In this document: piece after piece, positions 1 through 7,846 of the stretch
Layout: the number at the start of each line of letters is the position of its first letter
How positions within the stretch are numbered: position 1 is the stretch's first letter
Source of the DNA: an uncultured Collinsella sp.
GTDB taxonomy: Bacteria > Actinomycetota > Coriobacteriia > Coriobacteriales > Coriobacteriaceae
Assembly (NCBI GenBank): GCA_900555585.1
Contig: USLT01000022.1
Span: forward strand, 1-8,593
DNA length: 8,593 nucleotides
Direction of reading: 5' to 3'
Translations under genes and position numbers: made by a program
The notes under the pieces: model-generated
The model's database searches: none
Seen by the model: the letters and a program-made list of their open reading frames with translations, nothing else
Told to the model about the DNA's origin: nothing

Positions 1-152
1 CCGGCGTTCATCATGTTTGATAGCGGAAAGTCGATCAGGCGATAGCGTCCGAGGAAGGGGCAGCTCGCGAGCGGACGATCGTCAAGCAGGGCGCTACGCT
101 CCTTGCTCGTGTAGTTTGCAGTGATATAGCCGATGGCCTTGCGGTTGATCAT
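1..152 (-). CDS. glgD: GlgD, ADP-glucose pyrophosphorylase-like subunit (partial, N-terminal 50 residues)
   Basis: Only the N-terminus is in the window; the gene runs off the left edge. The protein begins MINRKAIGYITANYTSKE, then a region ending in GRYRLIDFPLSN at about residues 35-46, which is the nucleotidyltransferase start characteristic of GlgD. It lacks the GGxGxRL nucleotide loop that opens GlgC. In Firmicutes, GlgD forms a heteromer with GlgC and modulates ADP-glucose synthesis while having little or no activity itself. The ATG at 152 is chosen because a purine-rich ribosome site (GGAAGGGGGA, 170-161) lies 8 nt upstream inside the end of glgC. An ATG at 160 overlapping the glgC stop reads only three codons before a stop. 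The gap to glgC is 4 nt, so co-transcription and translational coupling are very likely. Identification is strong, although the remaining sequence is unseen. Confidence 0.9.
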   Translation of the reverse strand, partial: MINRKAIGYITANYTSKERSALLDDRPLASCPFLGRYRLIDFPLSNMMNA

Positions 153-156
153 CGGT

Positions 157-1305
157 TCATTCCCCCTTCCCGATGACGGCGTCGTTTCCGACGACGGCGG
201 TATCCTTGGTTGAGTCGACGCTTCCGAGCTTCACGCCCTCCTCGACGACGGCGTTCTCGCCGAGGATGGCTCTAACCACATGCGCTCCGTTCTTTACGAC
301 GGCGCCGGGGAGCAGGACGGAGTCCTCGACGATTGCTCGCTCCCCGACGACGCAGTCGGTGGAGAGTATCGAATGGCGAACGGTTCCGTTCACGCGGCAC
401 CCGTTTGAGACGAGGCAGTCCTCGACATGGCCGTCCGGTCCGATGAAGTGGGGCGGACGAGTCGAGTCGTTGCTCATGATGGGGAAGGACTTGTCGAACA
501 GGTCGAACTCGGGATTGGGCCCGAGGAGGTCCATCGACGTCTCGTGGAAGCTCGAGATGGTACCGACGTCCTTCCAGAATCCATTGAACTCGTAGGTGTA
601 CAGGTTCTTGCCCTCGCCGAGGAGCTTCGGGATGATGTCGTTGCCGAAATCGTGGCTCGAGCGCTGGTCTAAGGCGTCAGCCTCGAGGGCCTCGATGAGG
701 ATGTCGGTCGAGAAGATGTAGATGCCCATGGAGGCGAGGTTGGAATCGGGCTTCTCGGGCTTCTCGGTGAATTTGAGGATTCGACCGTCCTCGGGACTCG
801 CCGTGATGATGCCGAAGCGGCTCGCCTCCTCCCAGGGAACGGGCATGACGGAGACGGTAAGGTCGGCGCCGTGGGAGATGTGGCTCTCGAGCATCTTGCG
901 GTAGTCCATCCGGTACAGATGGTCTCCGGATAGGATCAGGACGTATGCGGGGTCATGTCCCTTGATATAGTCGATGTTCTGGGTGATAGCGTCAGCGGTT
1001 CCCGCATACCATGCTCCGCCCTCCTGCGTCGCGTAGGGGGGCAGGATGGAGACGCCGCAACCGTGCTCGGCAAGGTCCCAGGCTCGTCCGGATCCGACGT
1101 ACTCATGAAGCTGGTACGGACGGTACTGAGTAAGGACGCCGACGGTGTCTATGCCGGAGTTCGCGCAGTTGGACAGCGAGAAGTCAATGATCCTGAACTT
1201 GCCGCCGAATGACACGGCCGGTTTTGCGATCTTGGATGTGAGCGCTCCGAGGCGGCTGCCCTGTCCTCCCGCGAGGAGCATCGCGATGCATTCTTTCTTA
1301 CTCAT
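157..1305 (-). CDS. glgC: GlgC, glucose-1-phosphate adenylyltransferase
   Basis: It catalyses ATP + glucose-1-phosphate to ADP-glucose + PPi, the committed step of bacterial glycogen synthesis, in the cytoplasm. The 382-residue protein has the usual length of Firmicutes-type GlgC. Visible motifs are the nucleotide loop AGGQGSRL (12-19), [15 protein letters not shown] (28-42), SGDHLY (126-131) with the metal-binding Asp128, FTEKP (179-183) whose Lys182 matches the glucose-1-phosphate lysine, and WKDVGT (244-249). From about residue 290 to the end there are hexapeptide-type repeats (such as GAVVKNG and GENAVVEEG) forming the left-handed beta-helix. The open frame extends 42 codons further upstream into glgP, but the ATG at 1305 is the true start: homologous sequence begins there and AGGAAAGG precedes it. 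The stop lies 4 nt before glgD. A GlgC-GlgD heteromer is expected from family knowledge. Confidence 0.97.
   Translation of the reverse strand: MSKKECIAMLLAGGQGSRLGALTSKIAKPAVSFGGKFRIIDFSLSNCANSGIDTVGVLTQYRPYQLHEYVGSGRAWDLAEHGCGVSILPPYATQEGGAWYAGTADAITQNIDYIKGHDPAYVLILSGDHLYRMDYRKMLESHISHGADLTVSVMPVPWEEASRFGIITASPEDGRILKFTEKPEKPDSNLASMGIYIFSTDILIEALEADALDQRSSHDFGNDIIPKLLGEGKNLYTYEFNGFWKDVGTISSFHETSMDLLGPNPEFDLFDKSFPIMSNDSTRPPHFIGPDGHVEDCLVSNGCRVNGTVRHSILSTDCVVGERAIVEDSVLLPGAVVKNGAHVVRAILGENAVVEEGVKLGSVDSTKDTAVVGNDAVIGKGE
161..170 (-). promoter_or_regulatory. Ribosome binding site of glgD, inside the 3' end of glgC
   Basis: The minus strand reads GGAAGGGGGA, 8 nt before the ATG at 152. It lies within the last codons of glgC and decides between the two nearby ATGs: the one at 152 has the right spacing and an open frame. 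Confidence 0.6.
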
Positions 1306-1309
1306 CGAA

Positions 1310-1317
1310 CCTTTCCT
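1310..1317 (-). promoter_or_regulatory. Ribosome binding site deciding the glgC start
   Basis: The minus strand reads AGGAAAGG, then TTCG, then the ATG at 1305; the AGGA part is 8 nt from the start. This supports the internal start over the 42-codon longer frame that would overlap the end of glgP. Confidence 0.7.
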
Positions 1318-1330
1318 CTCAATTCGAATC

Positions 1331-1345
1331 GAATCTAAAAGATTC
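1331..1345. repeat. Small inverted repeat in the glgP-glgC spacer
   Basis: The minus strand reads GAATCT-TTT-AGATTC, a perfect 6-bp stem with a 3-nt loop, in the 68-nt spacer and about 14 nt upstream of the glgC ribosome site. No T-run follows it, so it is not a convincing terminator. It could be an mRNA processing or stabilising hairpin, or chance; its A/T-rich stem is weak. Confidence 0.35.
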
Positions 1346-1373
1346 CTTCCCCGACTCCCTGTGAACGGACGAT

Positions 1374-3800
<2,427 letters not shown>

Positions 3801-3826
3801 GCGTGCCTTTCTTGCATCGTCCCGAG

Positions 3827-3862
3827 GGGTGGTGCAGCGATTGGTATCGGGTGGTTGCAGCG
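3827..3862. repeat. Imperfect direct repeat in the glgB-glgP spacer
   Basis: GGGTGGTGCAGCG at 3827-3839 recurs as GGGTGGTTGCAGCG at 3849-3862 on the plus strand, identical apart from one inserted T, with starts 22 nt apart (about two helical turns). It lies in the 101-nt non-coding spacer upstream of glgP. It could be a pair of protein-binding sites or chance; nothing else in the spacer looks like a terminator. Confidence 0.4.
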
Positions 3863-3901
3863 GGTCGGCGCATGTCGGCCCTCAGGCGTTGCGAGGCCCC
3901 A

Positions 3902-6046
3902 TCAAGCATGGTCCTTGCGACTGCTCGGGGAATTCTTCGCTGGCGCCTTCGCGGTTGGCTTTGTCGTGCGAGTGTGGTTCCTCTCCTTTTTCCTGGTAGC
4001 CGTTTTCTTCTTAGTGGTGGCGGGCTTGGGCTGAACGTATGAGGACTTCCTCACGCGCTTGTAGACGAGTCCGCCCATGCCCGGGAGGGATATCTCGATG
4101 GAGTTCTCGCGACCGTTCCACGGCTCGGGCTGGCTTGAGGCCAGGTCGACAACCGGGTAGCCGCTTCCGCCGAATTCCTGGCGGTCCGTGTCGAACACCA
4201 GCTTCCAGTCGCCCTCGCGTGGGACGCCCATGCGGAAGGTTTCATAGGATGCCGGATCGAAATTGATGATGACGAGCAGGTCGTCGGACGGTTTCTTTCC
4301 CCGGCGAACGAACGATATGATCGATTGCTTGTCGTTGTCGGCATCGATCCATTCGAATCCTTGGGAGTCGTAGGCGAAATGCCAAAGCCCGGCTTCCTTG
4401 AGATAGAGATGATTGAGCGCTTCGGTGAATGCGAGCTGGTGGGCATGGGTCTCGTACTCATCCACCAGGAACCATTGGAGCGCCTCGTAATATCGCCATT
4501 CGATGTACATGCCGAGCTCGTTGCCCATGAAGTTGAGCTTGGCTCCCGGGTGCATCATCTGGTAGAAGGCGAGGGCGCGCAGGCCTGCGAACTGGCGCCA
4601 CCAATCGCCCGGCATCCGCCCGATAAGGGAGCATTTGCCGTTTACGACTTCGTCGTGGCTGAGCGGCAGCACGAAGTTCTCGTTGAAGGCGTACATCATG
4701 GAGAACGTTAGCAGGCGGTGGTTGCCCGGCCGCCAGGGGAAATCGGTCTGCATGTAGTGCAGGGTATCGTTCATCCAGCCCATATCCCATTTGAAATGGA
4801 ATCCAAGCCCACCGTCCGAGGGCGGGTAGGTGACAAGCGGCCACGCCGTCGACTCCTCCGCGATCATCATGACATCAGGGTGGGCCTCCCCGATCGCTTC
4901 GTTGACGGCGCGAATGAAGGCGGAGGCGTCGAGGTCCTCCTCCGTTCCGAGCCTGTTGAACTTCTTGTCGGCGGGGTTGTCGACCCCGAAGTTGAGGTAG
5001 AGCATGCTTGACACGCCGTCCATGCGAATGCCGTCGGCATGGAACTCCTCGATCCAGAACAGGGCGTTGGACAGTAGGAAGCTCACGACCTCCGGACGAC
5101 TGAAGTCGAACTTGTGAGTGCCCCAATTCGGATGTATCTCGCGTTCGTAGAGCATCTCGCCGTTGAAGGTCGACAGGCCCTGGGCGTCTGCGCAGAAACC
5201 GCCGGGGACCCAGTCGAGGATGACGCCGATTCCCGCCTTGTGGCACGATTCGATGAAATGCATGAATTGCTGCGGGGTTCCATAGCGGGACGTGGCCGCG
5301 TAGTAGCCCGTTCCCTGGTAGCCCCAGGACCCATCGAAGGGGTGCTCCATGATAGGCATGATCTCGATATGCGTATAGCCCATCTTCTTTACGTATGAGA
5401 CGAGCTCGACCGACAGGTCATCGTAGGTGTAGAAGGTTCCGCGCTGGGCCGGGAACGGGTCTCCTGGCCCGGGGTAGGTCCCGTCTTCCCTGGGTTCCCC
5501 TTGCGGCTCGTCCCCGTGGCGGTTCCAGGACCCCAGGTGCACCTCGTAGATGTTGAGGGGGCTGTGCATGTGGTCGCGGCCGCCGCGCTTGCGCATCCAG
5601 TTCCCGTCTTTCCAGCTGTAACCGGAGATGTCCCACAGCCTGGACGCCGTTCCGGGAGCCTCCTCCGCGAAGAACGCGTAGGGGTCGGCTTTATAGAGCA
5701 GGTCTCCCGCCGCCGTCTCGATCACATATTTATAGAGGTCTCCCTGCTCCAATCCCGGAACGAAGCCCTGCCATAGCTCGCTGCAGCCTATGGGGGATAG
5801 CGGCGTGGCGTTTGGATCCCATGCGTTGAAATCGCCTACGACGTGTACGCTGTTGACGTCGGGGGCCCAGACGCAGAAGCGCCAGCCGTCGACGCCGTCA
5901 ACGACGTCTCGATGGGCGCCCATCTTCTCCCAGCTCCTTTTCCAGGAGCCTTCGTGCATAAGGTGGATGTCATCCTCGGTAACCAGCAGGCAGGGAGCTT
6001 CCGTGGTGCATGCAGCTTTCTTAGTAGCCAAGGCAAACCATCCCAT
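3902..6046 (-). CDS. glgB: GlgB, 1,4-alpha-glucan branching enzyme (GH13) with a basic C-terminal tail
   Basis: It cuts an alpha-1,4 glucan and re-attaches the piece through an alpha-1,6 bond, branching glycogen. Layout of the 714 residues: N-terminal extension (1-20), a single CBM48-type domain (about 50-140, with WAPDVNSVHVVGDFNAWD), the GH13 barrel (about 165-560), a C-terminal beta domain to about 667, then a Lys/Arg/Thr/Pro-rich tail. The extra N1 domain of E. coli GlgB is absent. Catalytic residues are present: nucleophile Asp343 (GIRMDGVSSMLY), Glu397 (MIAEEST), and His464-Asp465 (LPLSHDEVV). Region I reads DWVPGGF (278-284), with Gly283 where DWVP[AG]HF is normal. The ATG at 6046 has no clear ribosome site. 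A TTG at 6031 (MATKKAAC...) with GGGATGG 6 nt upstream is an alternative; homology proper starts only near residue 20. It is first in the operon, divergent from the HAD gene. Confidence 0.96.
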   Translation of the reverse strand: MGWFALATKKAACTTEAPCLLVTEDDIHLMHEGSWKRSWEKMGAHRDVVDGVDGWRFCVWAPDVNSVHVVGDFNAWDPNATPLSPIGCSELWQGFVPGLEQGDLYKYVIETAAGDLLYKADPYAFFAEEAPGTASRLWDISGYSWKDGNWMRKRGGRDHMHSPLNIYEVHLGSWNRHGDEPQGEPREDGTYPGPGDPFPAQRGTFYTYDDLSVELVSYVKKMGYTHIEIMPIMEHPFDGSWGYQGTGYYAATSRYGTPQQFMHFIESCHKAGIGVILDWVPGGFCADAQGLSTFNGEMLYEREIHPNWGTHKFDFSRPEVVSFLLSNALFWIEEFHADGIRMDGVSSMLYLNFGVDNPADKKFNRLGTEEDLDASAFIRAVNEAIGEAHPDVMMIAEESTAWPLVTYPPSDGGLGFHFKWDMGWMNDTLHYMQTDFPWRPGNHRLLTFSMMYAFNENFVLPLSHDEVVNGKCSLIGRMPGDWWRQFAGLRALAFYQMMHPGAKLNFMGNELGMYIEWRYYEALQWFLVDEYETHAHQLAFTEALNHLYLKEAGLWHFAYDSQGFEWIDADNDKQSIISFVRRGKKPSDDLLVIINFDPASYETFRMGVPREGDWKLVFDTDRQEFGGSGYPVVDLASSQPEPWNGRENSIEISLPGMGGLVYKRVRKSSYVQPKPATTKKKTATRKKERNHTRTTKPTAKAPAKNSPSSRKDHA
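3905..4045 (-). other. Low-complexity basic tail of GlgB (residues 668-714)
   Basis: After the usual end of the C-terminal beta domain (LPGMGGLVYKRV) the frame continues for 47 residues made mostly of Lys, Arg, Thr, Pro, Ala and Ser, with 14 Lys/Arg and only two acidic residues. It includes stretches such as TTKKKTATRKKERN. It is likely disordered. Typical GlgB proteins end near the beta domain, so this is an appended segment of unknown role. Confidence 0.85.
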
Positions 6047-6151
6047 TCATCTGCAGCAACGCTGTCGTTGCAAGTTAAAGCAAGGGTCGCGGCGCTCCAA
6101 TCGACCGAGGGCGCCAGTATCGCGGGGTGCGTCTGGAAGCGTCGGCGCCAT
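6047..6151 (-). other. Possible 34-codon leader ORF ending at the glgB start
   Basis: An ATG at 6151 opens a 34-codon frame, beginning MAPTLPDAP and ending QRQRCCR, whose TGA (6049-6047) directly abuts the glgB ATG in the same frame. No good ribosome site precedes it and the composition (Arg and Cys at the end) does not resemble a known protein. It may be chance, but the TGA-ATG junction would suit translational coupling if it were read. Confidence 0.2.
6056..6071. repeat. Hairpin directly upstream of glgB
   Basis: On the minus strand GCAACG-ACAG-CGTTGC forms a perfect 6-bp stem with a 4-nt loop. It ends 9 nt before the glgB ATG, where a ribosome binding site would normally be. It may influence initiation of glgB translation; there is no T-run, so it is not a terminator. 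Confidence 0.4.
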
Positions 6152-6171
6152 GGAGTCTTTGACATGTTTTC

Positions 6172-6180
6172 AATGTAGCA
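6172..6180 (-). promoter_or_regulatory. Candidate extended -10 element for the glg operon
   Basis: The minus strand reads TGCTACATT, matching the extended -10 pattern TGn followed by a 4/6 match to TATAAT. Initiation from it would give a glgB leader of roughly 120 nt containing the hairpin and the possible small ORF. The lack of a recognisable -35 keeps this weak. Confidence 0.25.
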
Positions 6181-6276
6181 CTGGGGTGCTCGCAGAAGGC
6201 TTCAAAACGCGTGGGACGGCGAGAATTAACCCCTGAGCGAGCGGAATTTGATCCAGGCGCCTCGCACACCGATTTG

Positions 6277-6330
6277 TTGAAAGGCTCCCCACCCATATTT
6301 GCTAACATCAAAATATTGCGAGGGCATAGT
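6277..6330 (+). promoter_or_regulatory. Candidate promoter region for the HAD-TPK unit
   Basis: TTGAAA at 6277-6282 is a 5/6-like match to a -35 box, followed by an A/T-rich stretch (ATATTTGCTAACATC and AAAATATT). The -10 is not clear: TGCTAA (17-nt spacing) is a poor match, while TAACAT (6303-6308) and CATAGT (6325-6330) match better but are badly spaced. The stretch is notably A/T-rich against its surroundings. Confidence 0.3.
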
Positions 6331-6348
6331 CCTTTAGTTTGTGTAGAT

Positions 6349-6354
6349 AGGAGA
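6349..6354 (+). promoter_or_regulatory. Ribosome binding site deciding the HAD gene start
   Basis: AGGAGA, then 6 nt, then the ATG at 6361. This is the best ribosome site in the window. It rules in favour of 6361 over an in-frame ATG 50 codons upstream at 6211, whose extra residues do not resemble the HAD family. Confidence 0.75.
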
Positions 6355-6360
6355 CACCTC

Positions 6361-7062
6361 ATGGCTTCAGACCACCGCGTCCCGCGCGCCTTCATCTTCG
6401 ACTGCGATGGTACCTTGCTTGATTCTATGGGTATGTGGCTTTCGATCCAGCCCGAGCTGCTGGCTTGCCACGGTATCGAGACCGTTCCCTCGGATTTCGC
6501 CCGCTTCGAGCACCTCTCGCTCGAGGACGAGTGCCAGGCTTATCACGATACCTGGGGAATCTGCTCCGATGGTGCTGAAGTCCTGTCCGAGCTCAACGCG
6601 ATGCTCCTCGAGAAGTACGACGGCGCGATCGGCGAGCGCGATGGCGCCCTTGACTTTCTCAAGGAGGCCTACGACGCGGGCATCCCGATGGCCGTTGCCA
6701 CGTCGACTCCCGGGCATCTCGTCGAGATCGGCCTCAAACGCAACGGTATGGGCGATATGATCAGCCGGGTGACGACCACCGGGGAGGCGGGTGCTTCCAA
6801 GGAGCATCCCGATGTGTACGATCTCGCTCTCAAGCGCCTTCGCGACGATTTCGATCTGGGGGATGTCGACCCTTCGGATGTCTGGGTGTTCGAGGACGCC
6901 GTCTTCGGGCTCAAGGGTTCCGGTGCGGGCGGGTATCGCCGAGTCGGCATCTTCGATCCCGCAGGCCGAGCCGCTGCAGAGGACGTGCGTTCCAACTGCG
7001 AGATCTATATCGAGTCCTATCGGGACCTGCCGCTCGAGCGAATCCTATCCTATTCTCGCTAG
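6361..7062 (+). CDS. HAD superfamily hydrolase, subfamily IA (beta-phosphoglucomutase/phosphatase-like)
   Basis: A 233-residue HAD protein, probably a cytoplasmic phosphatase or phosphomutase acting on a small phosphorylated metabolite. All four HAD motifs are visible: I, FDCDGTLLDS with Asp14 (nucleophile) and Asp16; II, AVATST (Thr114/Ser115); III, Lys147 in GEAGASKEHPDVY; IV, VFEDAVFGL with Glu178-Asp179. The insert between motif I and II (about residues 22-95) is the helical C1 cap of subfamily IA, as in PgmB and phosphoglycolate phosphatase. The substrate cannot be read from sequence. The thiamine pyrophosphokinase gene starts 8 nt after its stop, so the two are almost certainly co-transcribed. 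A role as thiamine monophosphate phosphatase is therefore possible but unproven; its position beside the glycogen operon could equally suggest a sugar phosphate. Confidence 0.92.
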   Translation: MASDHRVPRAFIFDCDGTLLDSMGMWLSIQPELLACHGIETVPSDFARFEHLSLEDECQAYHDTWGICSDGAEVLSELNAMLLEKYDGAIGERDGALDFLKEAYDAGIPMAVATSTPGHLVEIGLKRNGMGDMISRVTTTGEAGASKEHPDVYDLALKRLRDDFDLGDVDPSDVWVFEDAVFGLKGSGAGGYRRVGIFDPAGRAAAEDVRSNCEIYIESYRDLPLERILSYSR

Positions 7063-7070
7063 GACGTTCG

Positions 7071-7730
7071 ATGAAGGCTCTCATTGTCGGCGGCTCTCCC
7101 GAGGTCCCAAGCCCGTCGCTGCTCCGCAAGCTCGCTGGCGCCGTGGACGTGGTCGTCGCGGTCGATCGCGGGCTCGACGCCCTGTTGGCTTCTGGTTTGG
7201 ACTGCGACCTGTTCTGCGGGGATGCCGACACCGTGGGCCCGGAAGGTCTAGAGCTCGTCGAGTCGGGCTCCTCGCTGCGCTCCTTTGAGGTCGAGCGATA
7301 TCGCGTGGACAAGGACGCTACCGATCTAGAGCTCGCTCTTGATGCGGTCAGGACCAGATGGGGTTGCGTCGACGTGATTGCCACCTGTCTTTCTGGCGGC
7401 AAACCGGATCATTTTCTTGCCGCTCTCGGCCGCCTTCTCTCGTGGCGCGAGGGGTCGGTCTATCTCGTTGAGGATGGCTTCACCGGCCGTCTTTTGCATG
7501 ACGGCGAATCTTGGGATCTTTCCGAGTTCGTGGGACGAAGGTTTTCCTTTGTCCCGCTTTCGGCGTCCGCCGAGGTCTCGGAGCGCGGGATGCGCTGGAC
7601 TCTCGATCACGCTCGCGTGGAGCTGCTGAGCGATCGTGGCATAGCCAACGAGCTCGACTACGCTGATGCGCGGATCACTTGCCATTCCGGAGCGCTGGGC
7701 GCGTGGGTGTATTCTTCCGATTCCCGTTGA
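7071..7730 (+). CDS. Thiamine pyrophosphokinase (thiamine diphosphokinase)
   Basis: It transfers pyrophosphate from ATP to thiamine, giving thiamine diphosphate, the cofactor of transketolase and pyruvate-processing enzymes. The 219 residues fit the family (about 210-230). Signature segments in order: AVDRG (30-34), GDADT (50-54), VDKDATDLELAL (79-90), the catalytic-domain GGKPDH (109-114), and the C-terminal thiamine-binding part with RGIANEL (189-195). The order and spacing match TPK, though several positions differ from the common forms (VDGG, GDFDS, GGRxDH). The ATG at 7071 follows AGGA (7061-7064), which overlaps the stop codon of the HAD gene, so translation is probably coupled. An inverted-repeat terminator follows 47 nt after the stop. 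The symbol could be thiN or tpk depending on convention, so I leave it empty. Confidence 0.92.
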   Translation: MKALIVGGSPEVPSPSLLRKLAGAVDVVVAVDRGLDALLASGLDCDLFCGDADTVGPEGLELVESGSSLRSFEVERYRVDKDATDLELALDAVRTRWGCVDVIATCLSGGKPDHFLAALGRLLSWREGSVYLVEDGFTGRLLHDGESWDLSEFVGRRFSFVPLSASAEVSERGMRWTLDHARVELLSDRGIANELDYADARITCHSGALGAWVYSSDSR

Positions 7731-7777
7731 TCTGCAATGTCGCGGGCCTAGAGCTTTCCGTTTGATTATCAGCGAAC

Positions 7778-7812
7778 AACCGCCCTGGTTCTTAGCGGAC
7801 CAGGGCGGTTTT
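7778..7812. terminator. Inverted-repeat terminator between convergent genes
   Basis: AACCGCCCTGGT (7778-7789) pairs perfectly with ACCAGGGCGGTT (7799-7810), a 12-bp mostly G/C stem with a 9-nt loop. On the plus strand it ends in TTTT (7809-7812), fitting a short intrinsic terminator for the HAD-TPK unit. It also lies 35 nt beyond the stop of the leftward phosphotransferase gene, so it may serve both directions, although the T-run on the minus strand is poorer (TTGTT). Confidence 0.8.
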
Positions 7813-7846
7813 GGATTGCGGTGGCGGATTGCCGTGATGAGCCGCT

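Larger units (their letters stand above)
6047..6360. promoter_or_regulatory. Divergent intergenic region between glgB and the HAD gene
   Basis: This 314-nt non-coding stretch must hold the promoters for the leftward glycogen operon and the rightward HAD/TPK unit. On the minus strand TGCTACATT (6180-6172) resembles an extended -10 (TGnTATAAT) for glgB, but no good -35 lies 16-18 nt upstream. Partly overlapping it is a weak dyad, TTTGACATGTTTTCAA (6158-6173). On the plus strand an A/T-rich stretch (6271-6350) lies ahead of the HAD gene. I recognise no riboswitch, including no THI-box that I could identify by eye, and no RNA gene. Confidence 0.6.

Noticed and set aside
149..160. A three-codon mini-ORF (ATG AAC CGA TGA) bridging the glgC stop and the glgD start
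   Set aside because: It fits the ATGA overlap pattern but is too short to mean anything, and the glgD ATG at 152 has its own well-spaced ribosome site.
6159..6187. TTGACA at 6159-6164 on the plus strand as a consensus -35 box
   Set aside because: The positions 16-18 nt downstream read through a G-rich stretch with no -10-like sequence.
6211..6360. A 50-codon N-terminal extension of the HAD gene from an upstream ATG
   Set aside because: The extra residues do not resemble the HAD family, and a strong ribosome site (AGGAGA) sits 6 nt before the ATG at 6361.
6047..6360. A riboswitch (for example THI-box) for the thiamine pyrophosphokinase unit
   Set aside because: I could not recognise the conserved cores by eye, and the leader is separated from the TPK gene by the HAD gene. 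A covariance-model search would settle it.
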